Positions 1-13,190 of a stretch of 64,000 nt of DNA are shown piece after piece. Position 1 is the stretch's first letter; each line of letters opens with the position of its first letter. The notes beneath the pieces were generated by a model, which ran no database searches, had not been told where the DNA came from, and was given only the letters and a program-made list of their open reading frames with translations. A program made the translations under genes and the position numbers. Source of the DNA: Eucalyptus grandis (taxonomy: Eukaryota; Streptophyta; Magnoliopsida; Myrtales; Myrtaceae); NCBI RefSeq assembly GCF_016545825.1, contig NC_052621.1, forward strand, positions 17,782,910 to 17,846,909, read 5' to 3'.

Positions 1-1320
1 TTGAAAAAAATTTCAAAAGACCAAAAGTATTAAAATACAAGGAAGTAAAAGTTATGTGCAAAGTCTAAGATGTAAAATTTGTAAATTTCCTTCATTATGA
101 TTTTTTAAGAATAATTTGAGGGCCTTATCAGAACAAATGAAGAAAGATTCCGTAAAAAATAGGAGCATCCCTTCCTATTATTATATAATATGGGCCACAA
201 TCTAACTAATAAAAGACCCATCGACAACTAGCTAGAATTATTGAAGCTATAGCAAATTCTTAATATCATCACATACATTGGACTTATAGACACATATATA
301 TGGACCATTAGAGTTTAATCAACTCTTAAATGCCCAAATTTCAATAATAGCCACTGAGTATGCTCTAATAGGGATTCATCTTGTTTGTCATTAGTTGGCC
401 AATCACTCTCCCCATAAGATGGGCATCAAATTATAGCCCACTAAGATTACTATTGTTTTAGGTTACTTCTACTATATGACATGCCGCCACATCAATGATT
501 TCCAGTGAAATTTGATTAAAATGATTAAATTGGAATTTCTCAAAAAATTTAAAACTTAATTGGTAATTTTACAAAACTTAGATTGACTTAGCTGGCATCT
601 GTACTATAAATTTAGAATCGGATAGTTTCCCTCTTCTTCTATCCATTAGATATTAGTGTTATTTGTCACATAAAAGGAAGAGATATACCCTTTAGTATTT
701 TCTCGTCTTTTTCTTTTTTCGAAAATATCAACAACTATATATTTGTTTGCAAATGTCAACAACTATTTGCTAAAACAAATTGACACAAAAATCAATACAT
801 AGCCTAATAAATCTAATATCTTACAAAGCACATGTTATATTTTACATCTGTATTCAATTTATTCAGTTCCCTAACTCCCATTTATCTTGGTATTCGCTTT
901 TAATTTTTTTTTTTTTACTTGGGATGGATATTCAATAATCCTATCCTTAAAAAATCGAATATGGAATCTCTAAATTTTTTTTTTGTTGTGGGGTTGGTTT
1001 TTTTTTTTGGGGGGGGGGATAAAACCCTCTCAATAATCACAACTACTATTAACATATCCCAATATCAGATTTCAATTTTATATTGAAGTTTCTTTCACAC
1101 GATAATCATTTAAGCTCAATCTTTTAAACTTTTTTTTAAAAGCATCTCTTTGCATTTTTTTTTAAAGCAAGCATCTCTTTGCATAAGTTAAGTTGATGAA
1201 AAATAGTGGCTAGCTTTCTCTAACCATAACAAGATGGATTGAAATGTAATAGGATAGAAAGCTCTGACAAAAAAAAAAAAGGATGGCTGGCCCAAGGTGA
1301 ATTATTTTTTAATAGGCTTA
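1..1320. other. AT-rich intergenic DNA, no gene seen
   Basis: This stretch is AT-rich with many homopolymer runs, including a T run followed by a G run near 1000-1018. No coding region, RNA gene or clear splice-supported exon was found. About 520-600 resembles the terminal repeats of the MULE-like elements seen elsewhere in the window, so part of it may be transposon debris. Confidence 0.6.
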
Positions 1321-2015
1321 GACTTCGTTTGGTCATTTGGATTTTTAAAGATGTAGGATAAGAAATCCATTGATTTCTTCAAATCCTATCAATTGTTTGA
1401 TAAATTGCGGATTTAAAGTCGTATATATTTACCCTATTTGGTATAATGGTACATTAGTGTAAATGAATATAAAATTTCACAAACAAAGATGATAAAAATC
1501 TCTTGCGGCACTCATGCCTACTTTATTTTTATTTTTTTTTTGTCTTTTTTCCCTCTCTTTCTTTAATTATTTTCCTTTCTATTTCTTTTTTCCCCTTCAT
1601 CATTCTCTAATAAGATTTTGTTAAATAATAAAATGTGCTAATATACTAAAATATCTAAAATATTTAATAAATATAAATATATATTGAATTTTATTTTAAG
1701 ATATAATTAAATTTGAATATATAAATAAAAATAAGATTAAATTAAAAAACTAAATTTATTTTATTTTGAATTTCTTATATTAAAATTCAAATATAATTTA
1801 TATTGAAATATAATTTTAATTTTATTAATTTAAGAAGCTTTTGTTTGAGAAAATAATTTTCCTATTATGGATAGTATAAATCTTATCCATCTCTATCCCA
1901 CCTCCCCCATAGGATACATTTATTCAATCATATCCCCTTTTTTATACAACTTTATCCTATCTTAAGCAAGTATCAAAAGCAATCCTGAATGTTATCCCAA
2001 CTACCAGACACAACC
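1321..2015. mobile_element. PIF/Harbinger (Tourist-like) MITE, copy 1
   Basis: A 695-bp non-coding element flanked by the trinucleotide TTA on both sides (1318-1320 and 2016-2018), the target-site duplication typical of PIF/Harbinger transposons. The ends are imperfect inverted repeats: the left begins GACTTCGTTTGGTCATTTGG and the right, read inward, begins GGTTGTGTCTGGTAGTTGGG. The interior is AT-rich and non-coding. A diverged second copy in the same orientation lies at 58582-59322, sharing long stretches such as the one around CTCTTGCG. The pair of copies, TTA flanks and end sequences together make the boundaries credible. Confidence 0.75.
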
Positions 2016-2018
2016 TTA

Positions 2019-3530
2019 ATGATTAGTGGATACACTTCTCTCAAAATTTAAATCAAAGAAAAATCAAGAAATTTCTTGTTCAATCAAGAAAAAGAAAAAA
2101 AAAAAGAGTTTATGATAAGTGTCACCCCAATCAACCAATCATATAATTGTATGATCACCTAAGTACATTAGTTTATACCTTTCTTAACCAACGTTAATAG
2201 TTTTCGACTCTAAACCTAACAATAGACCTGACCATATTAACAATCGTGTCACAAATCACCAAAATCAAATAAAGACATTTTCCATGTACAATATTATATT
2301 GAGAGACATAAGTCCGAAGCCCCATTTATGGAAACAATGCCTCAATGTTAATTGTCATGTGAAAATATTTTTTCCCTTTATCAATTATTTAAATAGAGTC
2401 AAGAGAATCTATGTAATAACCATTAAATGTGTTTGGCCTATTAGCGAAGGTTTGCCTGTCTTTCATATTATTAGAAACTCGATGCATGTCGTAATTGAAT
2501 TTGTGGCAAGAGTTGTGCTACATTACCTAGTTGCAGCATATCTTGTATAGAGAGACTTCCTAATTGTCAAAGTATTTCAATAGGTATTAGTGAAACTAGA
2601 AAGGCTGATGGTAGTCCTCACTCCTTGGGTCCCTAAATTTCCATTAAAATCAAGGGAAGAAATTGTAAAAGATATTCTACTTCCATATTAGTTAAAATTC
2701 ATTGTCCAGCCCCCACAATGTGAAATTCTTGGTTCGCAATTACTGATGGAAATGCGATAAGGGGTTCGCAAACCTCAATATTTTGGGCCGCAAGTGGCAC
2801 GGAGTAGCTATGTTTGAATTCAGAGATTCGGTAACTTGTGTGGGGACGTCCAATAGGGAACCCTGGCGTTGATGGGCTCTCCACCCTTTTACCTTTTGGA
2901 AAAAAGAGAATCTTTCTAATAACCTCCGAAGAAAAAATAAAAAGAAACGACGAAGTCTTTGTCGACCGAACCTATGAGAGAGAGAGAGAGCCAAATTTTT
3001 ATATAAAAAAACTGAAAAAGAAACCAGAAACTTAAAAAAGAGAAACAAAAAAATCCGAAAGAAGAGCACGATAAAGGAGCACGGAGAATAAGGATGTCCA
3101 CGAGGGTTTTTGGCCTCGAATGGAGCGGGGCCCCCGCCCCACCTTCGCCATGACATCGTCGGACTTGCTTTTCGATCACATCCTTGGCAACGCAGATCTA
3201 TAGATCCCCCAAATTTTTTTGTGATTTTTTCTCTAACTCAATCGTCGAAGATAGTGACTACGGTGTTTATGATGTTGAAATCTAAAGATCGAATCATTCG
3301 AAGAGGGATTTTCTTTTTCCTTTCCAAGGATTTCAACATACCATTCCGCCATCGTAGCTAGGAGAAGAAAACATGTGACCTGTATTTTATGAAACGATCA
3401 ATAGTTCTTTGAAATAGACACACCGGCAAACAGTAACGAAATCAACAGCACACTCTGAAACGATAGATGCATATTTTTGCCATGAGTTTCACATAGAAAT
3501 CATTCAAATTGATACCAATATCTGACATTG
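2019..3530. other. Intergenic DNA with unrecognised GC-richer patch
   Basis: Most of this is AT-rich. Between about 2830 and 3190 the base composition rises and a minus-strand frame is open for more than 130 codons, but its translation is low-complexity (F, L, S and R rich) with no recognised domain. It could be the remains of a gene 5' region or of transposon cargo. No gene is claimed. Confidence 0.5.
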
Positions 3531-3531
3531 T

Positions 3532-4640
3532 GGAAAATTATCTAAAAAGTTTTAACCCATTATATTTTTATCAATTCAATCATAAACCTCTTTACTTATG
3601 TCAATTAAGCTCTAAACATATTCATATTTTATAAATTGAGTCAATTCGGTCAATTTTAACTAAAAATTGCTGACATGGATATCAATCATCCTATATGGAA
3701 CAGCTGACGGTAACGTGAATAATTTTTATATTATTTTTTCAAAATATTCTTTTCTTTTTATAACTTTGGCTAGCAAGATCCACAACCAACCATTGCTAGC
3801 CATTAGCGAGGGCCACAACACCTGTAGCTAGTGAGCTCACATAGCCAAAGCTGTAAAAAATAAACAAAGAGAAGAAAAGAAAAAAATAAAAATAAATCGA
3901 AAAATTAATAAAATGTTATTAAAAATTATTCTTGTCGGTTCCAAGTTTTGTTTAGGTTCTAAATAGAACTTGAAACCAAATTATTCCTATAGGTTTCTAA
4001 TTTTGGAACATAGAACATGACCCTACATACTAGGAATGTAGAATTTATTCTATCATAGGTTAGGGTCAGTTCCAAAACGTATCCACATTTCAGTTGTACT
4101 CTTAATTGAATGATTTTTCTAATGACCACCATTTGCTACAATCCACTTATAACAACTCATAATTAGATACATGGAAATTATGAAATATTAATAAAGGAAA
4201 AGTCTTAGTCATGGATATTGCCGAAAATAAAAGCTCAAATTAGTGATTTCATATTATTATCATAGAATGCCGTACGATGGCATGAAAACATAGATAAGAA
4301 AAACACAAAAAACTTATTTCAGGTTCGGGGTTTCAAATGAAACTCCTAATTTCACTTGGAATCTATCATTCAAAACAAGATCCCTAATTTTTTAAATTTG
4401 AAAACTATTTTGGATATTTTAGAACTTGGAACTGATCACTCTATCCTGTAACCATGCTCACCACTACAAATTAGCATTGGCTACACTACATAAACGCTAA
4501 TAATTTTCAACCAAAAGTTAGCTAAATGGACTCAATTATCAAAATGTAAAAATGTTTATGACTTAATTAATAAAATTAAAATATTTAGAATTGAATTGGT
4601 AAAAGCGTAATAAATTGATGATATTTTGAATAATTTTCTC
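3532..4640. mobile_element. MULE-like non-autonomous element with long TIRs
   Basis: The first about 150 bp, starting GGAAAATTATCTAAAAAGTT, is repeated in inverted, diverged form at the right end, which read inward starts GAGAAAATTATTCAAAATAT. Both arms then carry the same order of motifs (around CAATTCAAT and AAGTCATAAAC, through GTCAATTTTAACTAAAAATT). The interior is non-coding. Long degenerate TIRs and a short non-coding interior fit non-autonomous Mutator-like elements. No convincing target duplication was found, so the exact ends are uncertain. Confidence 0.6.
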
Positions 4641-7260
4641 TTGAGGAAATTGCAAATTTCCATTTTTTTTTTCTTTCATTTCTTTTTGTGTACCAGAAAA
4701 GACCCTATACAAAGTGTCACAATAATGGTCGAGGAACAGATAAGCTGGTGGGTCTCTCTCTCTCTCTCATATTGATTTTCGATTGATTGGAAAAGAATCA
4801 GATGAGGGAAACAGGGGTTGTGCTAGCGCGGACGAAGCATGCAGCGGTCGCAAAGAGAGTTTAGGGTGTGGGGCTTCACGATTAGGATGCGCACGTGAGC
4901 GTGGTTAAAGCTGCCTTTGACCAATCAAACCCTTGTCGGATCTACTGCCACCCCCGAATCGTCTTGGCAATTCCTCGCCGGCCCCCCACCCCGCGACCCC
5001 ACTCCCCACGAATTCACACATCACTTCCATTCATCTCCTTCTAAAAAGTTTAAAACCCTAAAAATCACCTAACAACCATCAAAGTAGCAAAGTTCCGAAT
5101 TGACTTTCCAGCACCCGTTAATTTTGAAGGATTAACATTGAGCATAGTGAATATTTTATTATTAAATCACACTTTCAATTACAAGATATGATATCAAAAT
5201 CGAAGGCACCGAGTTTAAATTTTTCAAGCAAATATTTGTCTTCCCATTATATATTTCTATGCTTCCTGCCCAATTGGCCAAGTGTTATAATATTAATATA
5301 TCAAATTACGCCTCTATTTATTGGCTTAAAAAGTTTAGAATAATTTACAAAGATCACATGAAAGCTCTTACTATGCATCTTGTATCTGGTACCATCGGCA
5401 AATTAAACATGTAATTTTTTTACTAATTATCCACATATCAACAACGATAGATGTGAATTTTACCGAAAAAAGAAGAAGAAGAAAAACAACAATAGATGTG
5501 AAGCAATTGAAAAAAAGGTTATGTATCTTGTTTACTCAAATAATCATCCTTGTTGCAATACTTGATTCTAATGCATCACCTCACCTAATATATCTATGGC
5601 ATGATATAACAAGTGACATTTATTATACTAATTTTATTTTCTTTTTTATTCGTTTTTTGGGTTGGTCGACAATGTTACTATCTTGGGCCCCACGAGGGAA
5701 AAAGCAAGCCCACTTTTCCCCCTCCGTTTCACTCAATTTCGGGGACCAAAATGCAAAACAGTAGGAATACCGACTACTGTGTTGGATTCTGACTTATCCC
5801 TGAGCACCCAACACGCGTTGCACGAGCGAAACCACTTAGATTCCAATGTATTCATGGCCCCTTCTTTTTGTTTGACATGAAAGGACCCTCTTGCTTATGC
5901 TAAAGGTAAGATCACATCCCCCAAAAAAATTAAAAGTACATATAGAAAAAGGTCTAAAAAGACATCAAAGGTCTTAAAATGTACTTAATAACTGCATTCC
6001 AAGAAGTATTTATTTTGAGAGATGATGATATAAGTATGATATGCACTTGAAAGAACCTAACCTCACATAAATTTTTGGGAACACTCTAAATATTTTTACC
6101 TCTACATAAGCATTAGAATGAATTCTACATTCTTCCGAAGATTTCATTGACAATTTTTTAATTCCTTCTAATGGAGGATCCAAATTGCATCGCAATAAGA
6201 AAAAACCCTAGTTTTTTTTTTCAGGAATAATTATGTAATTGTGAGTTAAGCTGCAAGCGCTAATGGTTATTACTTGGACTAAATTTGCTTGGTTCATGAA
6301 GAAATTTAAGCCAAATTTAACCACATCGGCAAACTACGACATGTTCAAGTGTAAGCAGACACATAATCGAGACAAACTAACTTATACACAACGTATAAGT
6401 CTTTGGGTATAAGCAATGTTGTGATAAGAATCTTGATTCAACGAACTAGAGCTAATCAAAGCAACTCCCGCTTATGGAAGCATATGCTTCACTTTATATA
6501 CATCTTTCTAAATATAATAAGATAGCAAAGGAATGACCTGAGAGTCTGCATAAGTCCTTGGAGAAAAGCAGGAGGCATTTGGAAAAAACGAAGAATCAAA
6601 ACATAAAATTTTTTGCATTTCCGTTCACAATTTGAGACAGGCTTTTGAGATTGTCCCAGATCGAAAGCGCTCCCCCCCGCGTTCATTCATTTCATGGAGA
6701 CGTAAAGGTGTCATAATCTGGTACAGCACTCATGTGATCAGCATAAGTTGCTTTCAGCTTCAAAGATCTGATATATCATAGCTTGACTTGACAATACAAA
6801 ACAAAAGCAAAACGAAGAGCCTACCAAAAACAAGAAAATGACACAAGCTATTAAAGGGTCGCTCTTTCTTCCTAATAACTGCTTACCCGGTACTTGGTAC
6901 TTACCTAATCGAAAGCGTCTAGCTTTGGCATGAATCTCCTTAGTTTGAGATTAGGTAATATCATTTTTTGAATAAAGGAACTAGATGAAGTGAGATCAGC
7001 CACCGGATTAAGTTGCAAAGCCAAGCAGCAGTGTCAAAATGTAATGCAGAAAGGCATGAAAGAACTGAGAAACAGATCGTATGATTCAGGGGCTGTTTCA
7101 TTCTCTACTCTCTTCTGAGTTACTGTGAAACCTACGAATGTAAAGCTCTTGGTACAAAGAATTTCCCATCAGATAACAAAACCTAACAAAAAGCAACAGC
7201 AGTCTAACATTTCTCGCTATTTACAATTGCAAGAACCAGATCGGAACTTGGCTAAGATGG
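4641..7260. other. Intergenic DNA with promoter-like patch
   Basis: No gene was recognised. The stretch 4740-5060 differs from its surroundings: it is GC-richer, has a short CT microsatellite, a CACGTG G-box near 4890, and a TTTGACCAATC string (W-box core plus CCAAT) near 4920, followed by CCCTAAAA near 5055. This looks like the promoter and leader of a plant gene whose coding part is missing or unrecognisable. From about 6500 to 7260 the sequence may include the 3' UTR of the minus-strand DVL gene. Confidence 0.4.
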
Positions 7261-7292
7261 GCTAATTTGGCTCCGATAAAGAAACCTCGAAT

Positions 7293-7296
7293 GATG

Positions 7297-7330
<34 letters not shown>

Positions 7331-7335
7331 GAGAG
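7293..7335. repeat. (GA)n microsatellite
   Basis: An almost pure GA/CT dinucleotide run with a few GG interruptions, just 3' of the DVL coding region on the minus strand. It generates long spurious open frames (S-L or R-E repeats) on both strands that should not be read as protein. Confidence 0.95.
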
Positions 7336-7344
7336 GGTTTGAGT

Positions 7345-7506
7345 TTAGTCGTGCCAACAGAGGAGCATGACGACGCATCTTCGGATGATGTAGATCCTGC
7401 TCTTTTGTTCTTTCAAGTACCCTCCGAGTCTCCGGCAGGATGCTTTCGATCTCTTGGAGTCTCCTACTGTTGCTGACGAAGACGTGCTGTTCATCATCAT
7501 CTTCAT
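7345..7506 (-). CDS. DVL/ROTUNDIFOLIA-like small polypeptide
   Basis: This encodes a 53-residue peptide starting [11 protein letters not shown] and ending in [10 protein letters not shown]. The C-terminal about 30 residues match the conserved DVL/RTFL signature of plant small peptides: a basic Ser/Arg-rich lead, then a [17 protein letters not shown] core and the terminal C-W-H-D. Members of this family are plasma-membrane-associated peptides that alter organ shape and cell proliferation when overproduced. The frame stays open upstream to 7680, but that part is translated CT microsatellite and lies next to a TATA-like motif. I therefore chose the start at 7506, which gives the usual family length of about 40-60 residues. 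The gene is intronless, as is common in the family. The exact start is uncertain by a few codons because several Met residues are clustered there. Confidence 0.85.
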   Translation of the reverse strand: MKMMMNSTSSSATVGDSKRSKASCRRLGGYLKEQKSRIYIIRRCVVMLLCWHD

Positions 7507-7562
7507 GTTTTGTTTTGTCCGCGCGCGTAGAGACCCACTTCTGAACTTTGCTGGTATTTCCC

Positions 7563-7590
<28 letters not shown>
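7563..7590. repeat. (GA)n microsatellite in DVL leader
   Basis: A GA run (CT on the gene strand) in the presumed 5' UTR of the DVL peptide gene. CT-rich leaders are common in plant genes. It creates an S-L repeat in the upstream open frame that is unlikely to be translated. Confidence 0.9.
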
Positions 7591-7594
<4 letters not shown>

Positions 7595-7691
7595 ATCAGA
7601 AGCACAAGCACAAACGCACACCTCTTGAAGGAGTTGCTACTGCAAATTATTTTCCTCTGCTTGGACTGCGAAGGTGGCATGGGGGAGGGGC

Positions 7692-7701
7692 TTCTTATAC
7701 T
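7692..7701 (-). promoter_or_regulatory. TATA-like box for the DVL gene
   Basis: On the minus strand the sequence reads GTATAAG, about 190 bp upstream of the chosen DVL start codon. A transcription start about 30 bp downstream would place the upstream Met at 7680 outside the transcript, supporting the shorter 53-residue product. This is a motif match only. Confidence 0.4.
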
Positions 7702-7749
7702 GGAAGCTTGTGTGGGGATTCGTGGTCCCTTGATTCTTAAAGCTTAAAA

Positions 7750-10700
7750 GAAAGGTATAGAATACCGGAGAGAGATGATTTTTTTTTTTTTTTGCTTTTG
7801 GAAAATGTGCTTGTTTTCTTTTAAAGATATAATGACGATATTTTCTTCTTATACATAAAATGAAATTCTTAATTTATGCAATTGAATTTATGACGAGTGG
7901 ACTGGAACGACCGGTCGTTCTAAGGAAGTAAAGTGTAACTACATGCATGATGCATCTTATGCAATAAATGATGTGAAAAAATGGATAATTGTTCAACACT
8001 TAATTTAAGTCTATCGTATTTTAGCATTTATTTTTATGAAAGAAAGTAGCTCCATAGAAGTACTTGCTTATGTGACAATTGTGTCAATGTAATTTTTTTT
8101 TTTTTTGGGGTGGGTGGGGGGGGGGGGGTGTTAGGACATGTGTGTCTTTTAGCTAACGAATTTTACATCCATTTGGAATGTTAAATGCATGCATCCGATT
8201 CTTTCCCTATCACCATCTAGTGAAACGAAAGTCACAAGCATGCGAAGTGGGTCTCATATATACAAATTCACCTTGGCGCAAAAAAAAAAAAAAAAAAAAA
8301 CAGGTGTTGTGCTATGAATGGGTAACCTTACCATCTACCTCCTTTACTGCTTCTTCCTCTTCTTCTTATAGCTATTTATTTTTTATTAACGATCCTTCAA
8401 AAACCCACTTTGGAATTAACCTAGTGCCGAAGACATTCTCATGCTTTCGGCTCAGAACTAACTGTAATGGGTTTCGATTCTTACTATGGAGACTCGAATT
8501 TAAGTGAGAGGTTATAACGGCAAATTATCATTTTAATTTTCTTCCGGATAACCGGTCAACTACAGTTGTGCCTGTAAGTTATAAAAATGAACAATTTTCC
8601 AAAGAATAAAACATGAACATATAGATAAGATTTACATGCATTATGACTCAATGATCCCCGATAATTTCGTCAAACTTAGTTGTTATGCACATTGCTTATG
8701 TAAATCAAATTGCTTGCTCATGAACCAAGTCAATGGGCAATTATATCTGTCTCTTATGTTCCTCTGTTTCTTTAATAGGTCATGATACACCAATTATGCA
8801 TCCATCTGTAACATCTCAGCGACGACATCGTCTCCACTAAGAATTGCAGAAGAACGAGCTGGAGCTCGTGCAATTCAACTTATGGACCACACAGTACAAA
8901 CATAGCTACAGGCAAAAAGCCCCTGATCATATTCATCCACGATTCTCACAGGTGTCTTTACGTCGACCACAAAACATGGGGCGCCTTCGTTAAAACAAGA
9001 CCGGTCAAAGTTGGTGTCATGTGATTCCTGCATACGTACGAGAGTAAAATCCGAACTCGAATTCTCTGTCAGGCCAATTGGAATACGCATTTCTTAGCTG
9101 TTTTCTTGGTTGTGCTCGTGGCACCAGGAAGACCCTTTCTTCTGATTAAGCCACGGATTGCTTCGTCCTCTGCTGCTATAGTTGTTGAACTGTAGAGCTC
9201 TTAATGCAATGATAACGAGGGGGTACTTAGGTACTGAACAAGATCAGTTTAATTATAGGGCTCGAAGCTCGAAGCTCGAAGCTCGACGGACTGATTAAAT
9301 TACTAGGTTCGTCTGCACAGCGACTTGGAACCTAAACAAACTCAAATATTATTTAATCAAAGTGTGTTTAGCATAGGGAAGTCATAATCCCACACGTCTA
9401 ATCTCGTGCTCCACAAGACTTGAGTTTTTTTCAACTGCTGCTTCCTTTCGTATCACGCCGTACGAAGAGAGTATCTTCTTTGTGTGCATTTATGTGTTTG
9501 TGTTCCTTTTTTTCTTCTTTTTCCATCTTTTTTTCCAGCATCACGACGCGACAGTAATCTCGGGTCTTTCTAAGGATCCTTTGTTAGTGAAGCTATGATC
9601 ATTAATTACCCTCGGCTGACTGCAAATGCAAATAAAATTTCTTTATCACGTGTCTTAATTTTCACAAGATATATGAATGCGGCTTTGAGAAAGTTTTATA
9701 AATGTTAAGAGAAACATCATTTTGAGCCCATATATGCTACATACGAAGTAAAGAAATTCAGGATAGAAAAAAGGGTAAAATTGTAAAAACCCAATTATAA
9801 AAATGAGAACTAACCTAATCCTTCATAATCGTAGGCACGAAAGAATTCCACTTTTTTGCCTTTTTATATATATTTTTGTTGTGCGACCGAAAGAGATATG
9901 AAGTTTCTGGGATGTCTTCTCTGGACAGGTGTGCATTACGTCTCCTTTCTCCCAACACTCCAGTCAGATAAACTGCGGCATAAATTCTACATTATTCACC
10001 TTGACTGAGGTTTCATAAATAATAGAGGCTTTTTGCCTCCGATCTACGAGTCAAAGTCCAAGTCAACTTTTTGCTTTCCATCATTGCTGCCTCACTAAGC
10101 TAAATAGGACTGACTGAGAAGGGGCTTAAAGGAGCTTAGAGCCCCTGCAAGTCCCCCGTCACTTTCTTCTTTTTTTCTTCTTAGCATGAGATATAAACCT
10201 ATAATTTATCTTGTCAGAGGTCCAAAAATCTGGTTCTGTATGCTCTACTGGCCTCATTAAGTTAGAAGAAGATGAAAAGAATCAAACTGAGAAGCCTCGG
10301 ACATCCATACCATACACGATTCAATAAGTCTCAAGACCTTTTCAGATGCACTACCCATTACTCAACGTAAATAGGATTTCAAATAGAGTCAGCACAAAGT
10401 ACAAAATGACTAGACCCACAGTTCTTTCAATTCAAATTAAAGTGATTTGGCACGCCTAGAAAATGAAAATACTTTCTCTGGTTGGAGTACTATTGTTTCC
10501 TTTTGCCCTAAATCAGTGACCATGACAACACAAGAGCCAACTAACAGACGGCCCCCTTTCTCTCAGTTGAACAATCATATGATGGTGCTCAATGTGGATC
10601 CCCTAAAAATCTCCCAGGGGTAGAGACAATGACAAATTCTTATTACCTGTAATGCAAATTCAACCGGGCCATAGATAATTTAATTATAAATATCCTAGGC

Positions 10701-12900
10701 CCCATTTGATGCATGGGCTTGACTCAAAGGGACAAGATTTCTTTTTCTTATTTGTTTTTATGATCAAAGCGGCATTATTTTTAGGTTTTCTAAAGGGGAA
10801 AAAGTGCCACAAAAAAGAAGAAGAAGAAGAAGAAGAAGAAGAAGAGAATCAAAATGGGCAGAACATAAAATGGAAGTTGGGCAGAACATAAAATGGAGAT
10901 AGCAAAAGCTGGAGATGGGCCTTACTTGTCTAAGATTGCATTGAATTCCATGCGAAAAATGACTCAGATCAATCATGTTAGGTAGGGTCCCCCCAACTAA
11001 AAATTAAAATAAATAAGTATAACCCATTTAAAAAATAAGCAAGAAATAGGGATCCAATAAGAGAGAGAGAGAAAGAAAGAGAGAGAGAGATTCTGCGAAA
11101 GCAGACAAAGCTCATTAATCTTACTCAAAAAAAAATGTTGACTTCTATGACAAAAAGAGGGAACAGTGCTGTTGCTTGTCCCCGAGTGTTATGTTCCTCA
11201 TCTTGTACATGGGAAAATGAATTTCGGATTAGGGAGAGGACAAGGCTGTACCGTACAAGGAGGGCATGTCAGCACGTGACGAGCTCGTGAGGGACATGGT
11301 CGCTGCCCCAACCCCGGTGAGCATCCCAGATTTTTGTTCTGATGCTCTTCACTACCGACTGCTTGTCGACATGATGCTTCGTCAAGCTCCCTTTTGCTCG
11401 CCAACACGACATGGGCGTCGAAAAATCTGGTCACTGGAGGTGAGGAGATCGATGGAGATATTTTTGTTTAATCTTCGGTTGGTGATTCTTAGAAAGATTT
11501 TTGTGGGCACCTTGACCCTCGAGAGTTGATTGAGTTCAGTGAATGGGAAGTGCTTTGGGTTCAGTGCTGTGTGCTCGGTTTCGTCTTTTGTTCTCGGAAA
11601 GTGGCGAGAAGCTTCTTTGCGCAACAATAGATACTGGGATTCGAAATCATGGGAGCAGGTGATATCCAGAGAAATCTACTTCTGTTTTGTCATGGGAATT
11701 ATTATATGCAAGAGACATTTGGAATGAAAGTTGATATTGAAAGTTGAAAACGTCCGAACTTCCGATTCAATGCCTTAAGTTTTTAGGTTAGATATTCTAA
11801 CGTGTTATCGTAGCATATGAATTCCGCAAATAAGTGATATGAGATGTTCGGAATAATGCATGCAATTCAACTAGTGGGACTTGAATAAACGAAATAAACT
11901 GAGATAAAACTTGGCTCCGATGCCATCATTGAAAGCCCAACTCAAAATTAATAGGTGAAGAAGAGACCATATATCTAAAGAGTATGAAAATCTAGTAGAC
12001 AAACAATGTATGATACTCTAATATCCCCTCTTACGTGCAAGCCAGATTAGGAATAATATGTGGAACTTGATGAGAATGGGGCTAGATACATGAAATAAAC
12101 TGGGTCAAAACTTGACTTTAATATCGAGCTAGACTATACAAACCCAATCGAGGGTGCCGGCCGCATTTGTTGAGGGGTGTAATTGATCCATTCCTCTTCA
12201 AAATATATTTATTTGTACCTATAAATATTTTTAGTATATTTAATTTGAGTCATCATTTCTTGAGTCTCGACATCACTATATGTTTTCTTAAAAAAAATCC
12301 AAGTAATTACAAGAAAACATGTGCAAATAAACCACTCTACTATCTCAATTCTTAAAAAGAATTAGGTTAACTGAAAATTAAGAATAATGTGATTTTTATT
12401 GACCATTTATTTTTAGTACATGAAAAATGCTTTCTATCGCTCAAGTAATTTTCCGTCATTCAAATGTTGGAAAGTTTGAAAGCACTTTTTCTAGAAATGA
12501 TTTTTCGTCAAACAAATGGATCTTTATATGCTGCTTTAGTTTCTTAAAGCGCTTATTTGTGTGTAGTTTAAGTTGAAACCATCGCATATGCCCTAATTTG
12601 AAATAACATGTTGGTAAATAGAATGATGTGATTTTTTATTGGTCGGTGATTGATATTAGTGGACCCTTATTTGGTTGTGGGATCAGAATGCATATATATT
12701 GCTAGAGAAGGAATGCATAATTTTGTTTGGAGATCGTCTAAATTTAGAGAGTTAATTGACATCTTAAATTGATCGAATTTCATGATTGAAGGTCTGAGAT
12801 TATTTTCTTTATTTTCTTAATTTCATTTTTCTCCCCATTTTCCTTTCACTTTCCGCTATAATCCTAAGCTAACATCACCACTGTCCTCAGCCTCTGGTCC
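7750..12900. other. Intergenic DNA with simple repeats, no gene seen
   Basis: No supported gene was found in this 5 kb. Visible structure includes a T/G-run tract at 8092-8130, a poly-A tract at 8280-8300, a GAA run at 10817-10846, GA runs at 11061-11090, and four copies of a 7-mer GCTCGAA at about 9260-9288. A minus-strand frame at 8875-9090 gives a mixed-composition 71-residue peptide I cannot place. About 11250-11640 is GC-richer and could be a gene remnant, but no domain is recognisable. Confidence 0.5.
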
Positions 12901-12903
12901 CGT

Positions 12904-12906
<3 letters not shown>

Positions 12907-12949
<43 letters not shown>
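12907..12949. repeat. (CT)n microsatellite
   Basis: A CT dinucleotide run of about 43 bp, followed by GC-richer sequence. It lies at the left edge of a region built from repeated and inverted transposon fragments. Confidence 0.95.
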
Positions 12950-12951
<2 letters not shown>

Positions 12952-12993
12952 CCTTCAACAAAAGCTTCGCTAAGGGTCGAAGGCCTTCGATTT

Positions 12994-13077
12994 GAGACCT
13001 TCAGCTCGGATCGGCAACTTCAACATCGAATCCAATGAAGAAGTTTGTTGACCTTTGAGATTAGAGGTCGGCCACGG
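12994..13077 (+). repeat. Direct repeat, copy 1 of about 85 bp
   Basis: This stretch recurs in diverged form at 13493-13578. Shared blocks include GAGACCTTCA-type and GTTGACCTTT-type strings in the same order. The two copies bracket a short inverted-repeat element, suggesting duplication of, or insertion into, an older element. Confidence 0.6.
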
Positions 13078-13190
13078 TGGAGGACCATAAAATCTGAGGT
13101 CATCAACCGTCAATCCATGGCAAGCGGGGTTGAGAGAGAGAGAGAGGAGCCGCCTAGTGGTTGCCGTGGTGACAAAAGTTCCCCAATAAC

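Noticed and set aside
2740..3156. 138-codon minus-strand frame
   Set aside because: Low-complexity F/L/S/R-rich product with no domain, in a region with no splice or promoter support.
7262..7747. Open frames of up to 119 codons on both strands with S-L or R-E repeats
   Set aside because: They are translations of GA/CT microsatellites; only the DVL C-terminal part is family-like.
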